Assembly: GCA_035462025.1 (NCBI GenBank)
Contig: DATHUR010000206.1
Span: forward strand, 1-51,705
Length of the DNA stretch: 51,705 nucleotides
Reading direction: 5' to 3'
Origin: Egicoccus sp035462025
GTDB taxonomy: Bacteria > Actinomycetota > Nitriliruptoria > Nitriliruptorales > Nitriliruptoraceae
Shown: piece after piece, positions 49,442 through 51,705 of the stretch
How positions within the stretch are numbered: the stretch's first letter is position 1
How the letters are laid out: the number at the start of each line of letters is the position of its first letter
Notes under the pieces: model-generated
The model's input: the letters and a program-made list of their open reading frames with translations, nothing else
Database searches by the model: none
Told to the model about the DNA's origin: nothing
Translations under genes and position numbers: made by a program

Positions 49442-50353
49442 ATGGCAACCACCGACACGATGAGACAGGACGCCTATCCGACCCGGGTGAGCGACACGCC
49501 CGAACTGCTCGAGCGCACCGAGCCCGTCGTGCGCGGCGGCGTCGACGACGGCCCGCTGGGCCAGGACGCCCTCGAGGCGTTCGACCGCGACGGCTACCTC
49601 GTGCTGCCCGAGGTGTTCTCGGCCGACGAGGTCGCCGCGATCCGCGCCCGCCTCGACGAGTTGTCCGCCGACCCGACCGTGCGCGCCGACGAACGCACGA
49701 TCACCGAACTCGAGTCCGAAGAGGTCCGCTCGATCTTCGAGATCCACAAGTCGGACCCCCGGTTCGCGAAGCTGTCGGCCGACCCACGCGTCGCCGACGT
49801 CGCCCGCCAACTGCTCGGCTCGGACGTCTACATCCACCAGAGCCGCATCAACGTCAAGCCCGGGTTCGTCGGCAAGGGCTTCTGGTGGCACTCGGACTTC
49901 GAGACCTGGCACGCCGAGGACGGGATGCCGCGCATGCGGTGCCTGTCGGCGTCGATCACGCTGACCGACAACTACCCCCACAACGGGCCGCTGATGGTGG
50001 TCCCGGGCTCGCACCGCACCTTCATCACCACGGTCGGCCAGACGCCCGAGGACCACTACAAGGCGTCGCTGAAGAAGCAGGAGGTCGGCACGCCCGACCA
50101 CGACAGCCTCACCGAACTGATCGTCGGTCAGGACCGCGAGATCCGGCAGTTGACCGGCAAGGCCGGGTCGGTGGTGTTCTTCGACTGCAACATCATGCAC
50201 GCCTCGTCCGAGAACCAGACCCCGTTCCCGCGCAGCAACGTGTTCCTGGTCTACAACTCGGTCGAGAACACGCTCGACGAGCCGTTCGCGGCGTCGAAGC
50301 GTCGCCCGGAGTTCGCCGCCGCCACCAGCTTCGAGCCGGTGCCGCGCAGCTGA
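49442..50353 (+). CDS. ectD: Ectoine 5-hydroxylase
   Basis: EctD hydroxylates ectoine to 5-hydroxyectoine with O2, Fe(II) and 2-oxoglutarate. The 303-residue dioxygenase shows the iron triad His150 and Asp152 in GFWWHSDFETWH and His253 in NIMHASSEN, plus the family-conserved FWWHSDFETWHAEDGMPRMR region and FLVYNSVENTL. ATG 49442 has AAGGAGG 6 nt upstream, the best ribosome site in the cluster. Its presence extends the cluster to hydroxyectoine, which also protects against heat and drying. No ask_ect or EctR gene is adjacent. Confidence 0.97.
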   Translation: MATTDTMRQDAYPTRVSDTPELLERTEPVVRGGVDDGPLGQDALEAFDRDGYLVLPEVFSADEVAAIRARLDELSADPTVRADERTITELESEEVRSIFEIHKSDPRFAKLSADPRVADVARQLLGSDVYIHQSRINVKPGFVGKGFWWHSDFETWHAEDGMPRMRCLSASITLTDNYPHNGPLMVVPGSHRTFITTVGQTPEDHYKASLKKQEVGTPDHDSLTELIVGQDREIRQLTGKAGSVVFFDCNIMHASSENQTPFPRSNVFLVYNSVENTLDEPFAASKRRPEFAAATSFEPVPRS

Positions 50354-50356
50354 GGT

Positions 50357-50596
50357 CTACAGGTTCACGATCGGGCAGGTCAGGGTGCGGGTGATGCCCT
50401 CGACCGCCTGGATGCGGCTGACGACCATGCGGCCGAGTTCGTCGACGTTGCCGGCCGAGGCCTTGACGATGACGTCGTAGGGGCCGGTGACGTCGGCGGC
50501 CTCGGTCACGCCGGGTAGCTCGGCCACGGCCTGCGCCACCGCGGCGGCCCGGCCCAACTCGGTCTGGATCAGGATGTAGGCCGACACGTCCACCAT
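50357..50596 (-). CDS. Stand-alone Lrp/AsnC ligand-binding (RAM) domain protein
   Basis: The 79-residue protein is only the effector-binding half of an Lrp/AsnC regulator: AYILIQTELGRAAAVAQAVA, ELPGVTEAADVTGPYDVIVK with the GPYD-type loop, and SRIQAVEGITRTLTCPIVNL. There is no DNA-binding helix-turn-helix. Such single-domain proteins form multimers and bind amino acids. It ends 4 nt after the convergent ectD, and the rpmB gene lies upstream in the same direction, separated by two terminator-like hairpins. Confidence 0.88.
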   Translation of the reverse strand: MVDVSAYILIQTELGRAAAVAQAVAELPGVTEAADVTGPYDVIVKASAGNVDELGRMVVSRIQAVEGITRTLTCPIVNL

Positions 50597-50672
50597 GACT
50601 GCTCCCGTCCGCGCGATACGTCACCGTAGCGCGACGCGGGCGCCCGGGTCGGCGGAACATCCGGGCACAGCA

Positions 50673-50702
50673 AACGCCGCGTCGGTGGTCCGACGCGGCG
50701 TT
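50673..50702 (-). terminator. 13-bp perfect hairpin downstream of rpmB
   Basis: AACGCCGCGTCGG (50673-50685) pairs perfectly with CCGACGCGGCGTT (50690-50702) around a TGGT loop. On the minus strand it follows the rpmB stop and is followed by TTTGC, a short T-run, so it reads as a rho-independent terminator of rpmB. Confidence 0.65.
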
Positions 50703-50715
50703 CGACGTTGCCAGT

Positions 50716-50736
50716 CGCCGGCCGCGGGGGCCGGCG
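50716..50736 (-). terminator. Second hairpin directly after rpmB
   Basis: CGCCGGCC (50716-50723) pairs perfectly with GGCCGGCG (50729-50736) over a 5-nt loop, starting 5 nt after the rpmB stop. It probably works together with the larger hairpin below it. Confidence 0.45.
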
Positions 50737-50741
50737 TACCG

Positions 50742-50948
50742 TCAGTTGGCGGTCTTGACCGGCGGCCGGGTGACCTTGCCGGCCTTGAGGCAGCCAGTGC
50801 AGACGTCGACCTTGACGGTGCGACCGTCGACGAACGCCTTCACCCGCTGGATGTTGGGGCTCCAGCGCTTGCTCGACCGACGGTGCGAGTGGCTGACCTG
50901 CTTGCCGAACCAGGGCTTCTTGCCACAGTAGGAGCAGACGGAGGCCAT
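50742..50948 (-). CDS. rpmB: Ribosomal protein bL28, zinc-binding form
   Basis: The 68-residue protein is bL28 of the large ribosomal subunit. It has two CxxC pairs, Cys5/Cys8 in SVCSYCGKKP and Cys50/Cys53 in VDVCTGCLKAGKV, the zinc-binding (C+) form, with the basic HSHRRSSKRWSPNIQRV core between. ATG 50948 has AAGGA 8 nt upstream. It is divergent from the DAK2-domain gene. C+ ribosomal proteins are often replaced by Cys-free paralogues under zinc starvation; none is seen here. Confidence 0.95.
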   Translation of the reverse strand: MASVCSYCGKKPWFGKQVSHSHRRSSKRWSPNIQRVKAFVDGRTVKVDVCTGCLKAGKVTRPPVKTAN

Positions 50949-51235
50949 GATGGAAGTCCTTCTCGATGCGCGGACCCGGGACGTGCGCCGCTCGTGGGCG
51001 CCACCGGGATGAGTCCGGGGGACCGGGGGAGACCGCCCACACGTACGGCGCCCGGAGCGCACGACGGGATGGACGGTCGGGTGTCGTCCGACGAGGACGA
51101 CCGGGGAAGCCTACCAGTGACCCTGCGGGGACGCGACCGTGGCGGGGCCCGCCGGCGGCACCCGCCCGGGTCCGGCAGGTACGGCGCTAGCCTCGCGGCG
51201 CACGCGGCACACGGCGGGCGGGAGGTCTGGCGACG

Positions 51236-51705
51236 GTGGCTGGTGGTGGGGGTGCGCCCCTGGCGGTCGCGGAGCTGCCGGCGTTGCTCGAGCGCATGCA
51301 CGCCGCGTTGGCGGCCCGCCGCGACGCCATCGACGAACTCAACGTCTTCCCGGTGCCTGACGGCGACACCGGCACGAACATGACCCTCACCGTGCGTTCC
51401 GGCCTCGAGGCGCTGCTGGCCGCGGCGGACGCCACCCCCGAACTCCAGGCGGCCGCGGTGATCCGTGGCGCCGTTCGTGGTGCGCGGGGCAACTCCGGCG
51501 TGATCCTGAGCCAGGTCGTTCGCGCGGTCGTCGAGGTGGTCAGCAGCGAACGGGTCGTGGACGCCGACCTGTACGCGCGCGCGCTCGACCGCGCCCGGGA
51601 ATTGGCCTACGAGGCGGTCGCCGAACCGGTCGAGGGCACGATCCTGACCGTCATCGCGGCGGCCGCGACGGCCGCGACGGCCGCCGCCGCTTCGGGCGCC
51701 GACCT
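51236..51705 (+). CDS. DAK2 (dihydroxyacetone kinase L-like) domain protein, 5' part only
   Basis: The frame is open to the window edge (156 codons). It shows the DAK2/DhaL start: LERMHAALAARRDAIDELNV, then FPVPDGDTGTNMTLTVRSGL with the Asp residues that bind ADP-Mg, GAVRGARGNSGVILSQVVR, and VEGTILTVIAAAATAA. In actinobacteria this type (YloV/FakA-like) lies next to rpmB and recG, as the divergent rpmB here suggests; FakA binds and phosphorylates fatty acids with a partner FakB. GTG 51236 has GGGAGG about 10 nt upstream and is the likely start; the rest lies outside the window. Confidence 0.85.
   Translation, partial: MAGGGGAPLAVAELPALLERMHAALAARRDAIDELNVFPVPDGDTGTNMTLTVRSGLEALLAAADATPELQAAAVIRGAVRGARGNSGVILSQVVRAVVEVVSSERVVDADLYARALDRARELAYEAVAEPVEGTILTVIAAAATAATAAAASGAD

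Noticed and set aside
1..51705. CRISPR array or tandem repeat array
   Set aside because: No regularly spaced direct repeats were seen on either strand.

Overview
The window looks like a chromosomal segment of a very GC-rich actinobacterium. Codon third positions are almost all G or C, GTG starts are common, and many genes overlap by 4 nt. The lysine/DAP enzymes (DapD, DapE, DapC-like) are of the actinobacterial type, a CofC gene points to coenzyme F420, and a full ectABCD cluster makes ectoine and 5-hydroxyectoine. A salt-tolerant, deep-branching actinobacterium (for example Nitriliruptoria-like) is an inference from gene content, not something proved here. Most of the window is housekeeping metabolism; there is no clear prophage, CRISPR array or intact insertion sequence.

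Layout. 1-3355 (minus): a partial gene, then a tight operon of a 2-hydroxyacid dehydrogenase, a phosphodiesterase-like enzyme, a YbaK-type deacylase and an SRPBCC protein. 3497-6795: murI, an M20 amidohydrolase on the other strand, then a TlpA/thioredoxin-like lipoprotein whose first active-site Cys codon is an in-frame TGA, followed by a bacterial SECIS-like hairpin (candidate selenoprotein) and overlapped by a HAD gene. 8477-16180: leuB-ilvE-hydrolase, two tandem Eis-like acetyltransferases, dodecin, and cimA behind a leader that encodes a short Ile/Val/Leu-containing peptide and strong competing hairpins. 16206-23775: DUF402, HAD, FAH-family, DUF1059, an EAL phosphodiesterase, purB, SRPBCC and gltX. 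23781-25386: a frameshifted GNAT gene, tRNA-Gln(CTG), tRNA-Glu(CTC), and an HNH nuclease with three zinc-finger repeats. 25510-31142: GNAT, prolyl aminopeptidase plus a polar amino-acid ABC transporter in one operon, and an ATP-dependent DNA ligase carrying an in-frame 78-bp inverted-repeat element.

31174-38459: the dapD-dapE-comB operon, a glycerophosphodiesterase, a DUF368 carrier, a DapC-like aminotransferase and serB. 38461-46869: acetyltransferases, cofC, gpsA, a dehydrogenase, a Cys/Met-metabolism PLP enzyme and ddl. 46870-50353: a structured leader and ectABCD. 50357-51705: a stand-alone AsnC/Lrp effector domain, rpmB and the start of a DAK2-domain gene.

How the genes fit together: isoleucine/leucine supply (cimA, leuB, ilvE) with probable isoleucine feedback through the leader; diaminopimelate and cell wall precursors (dapD, dapE, dapC-like, murI, ddl, and DUF368 for lipid carrier recycling); osmoprotection (ect); glutamate charging (gltX with tRNA-Gln and tRNA-Glu side by side). 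The two most interesting items are the probable selenocysteine TlpA-like lipoprotein and the cimA leader switch.
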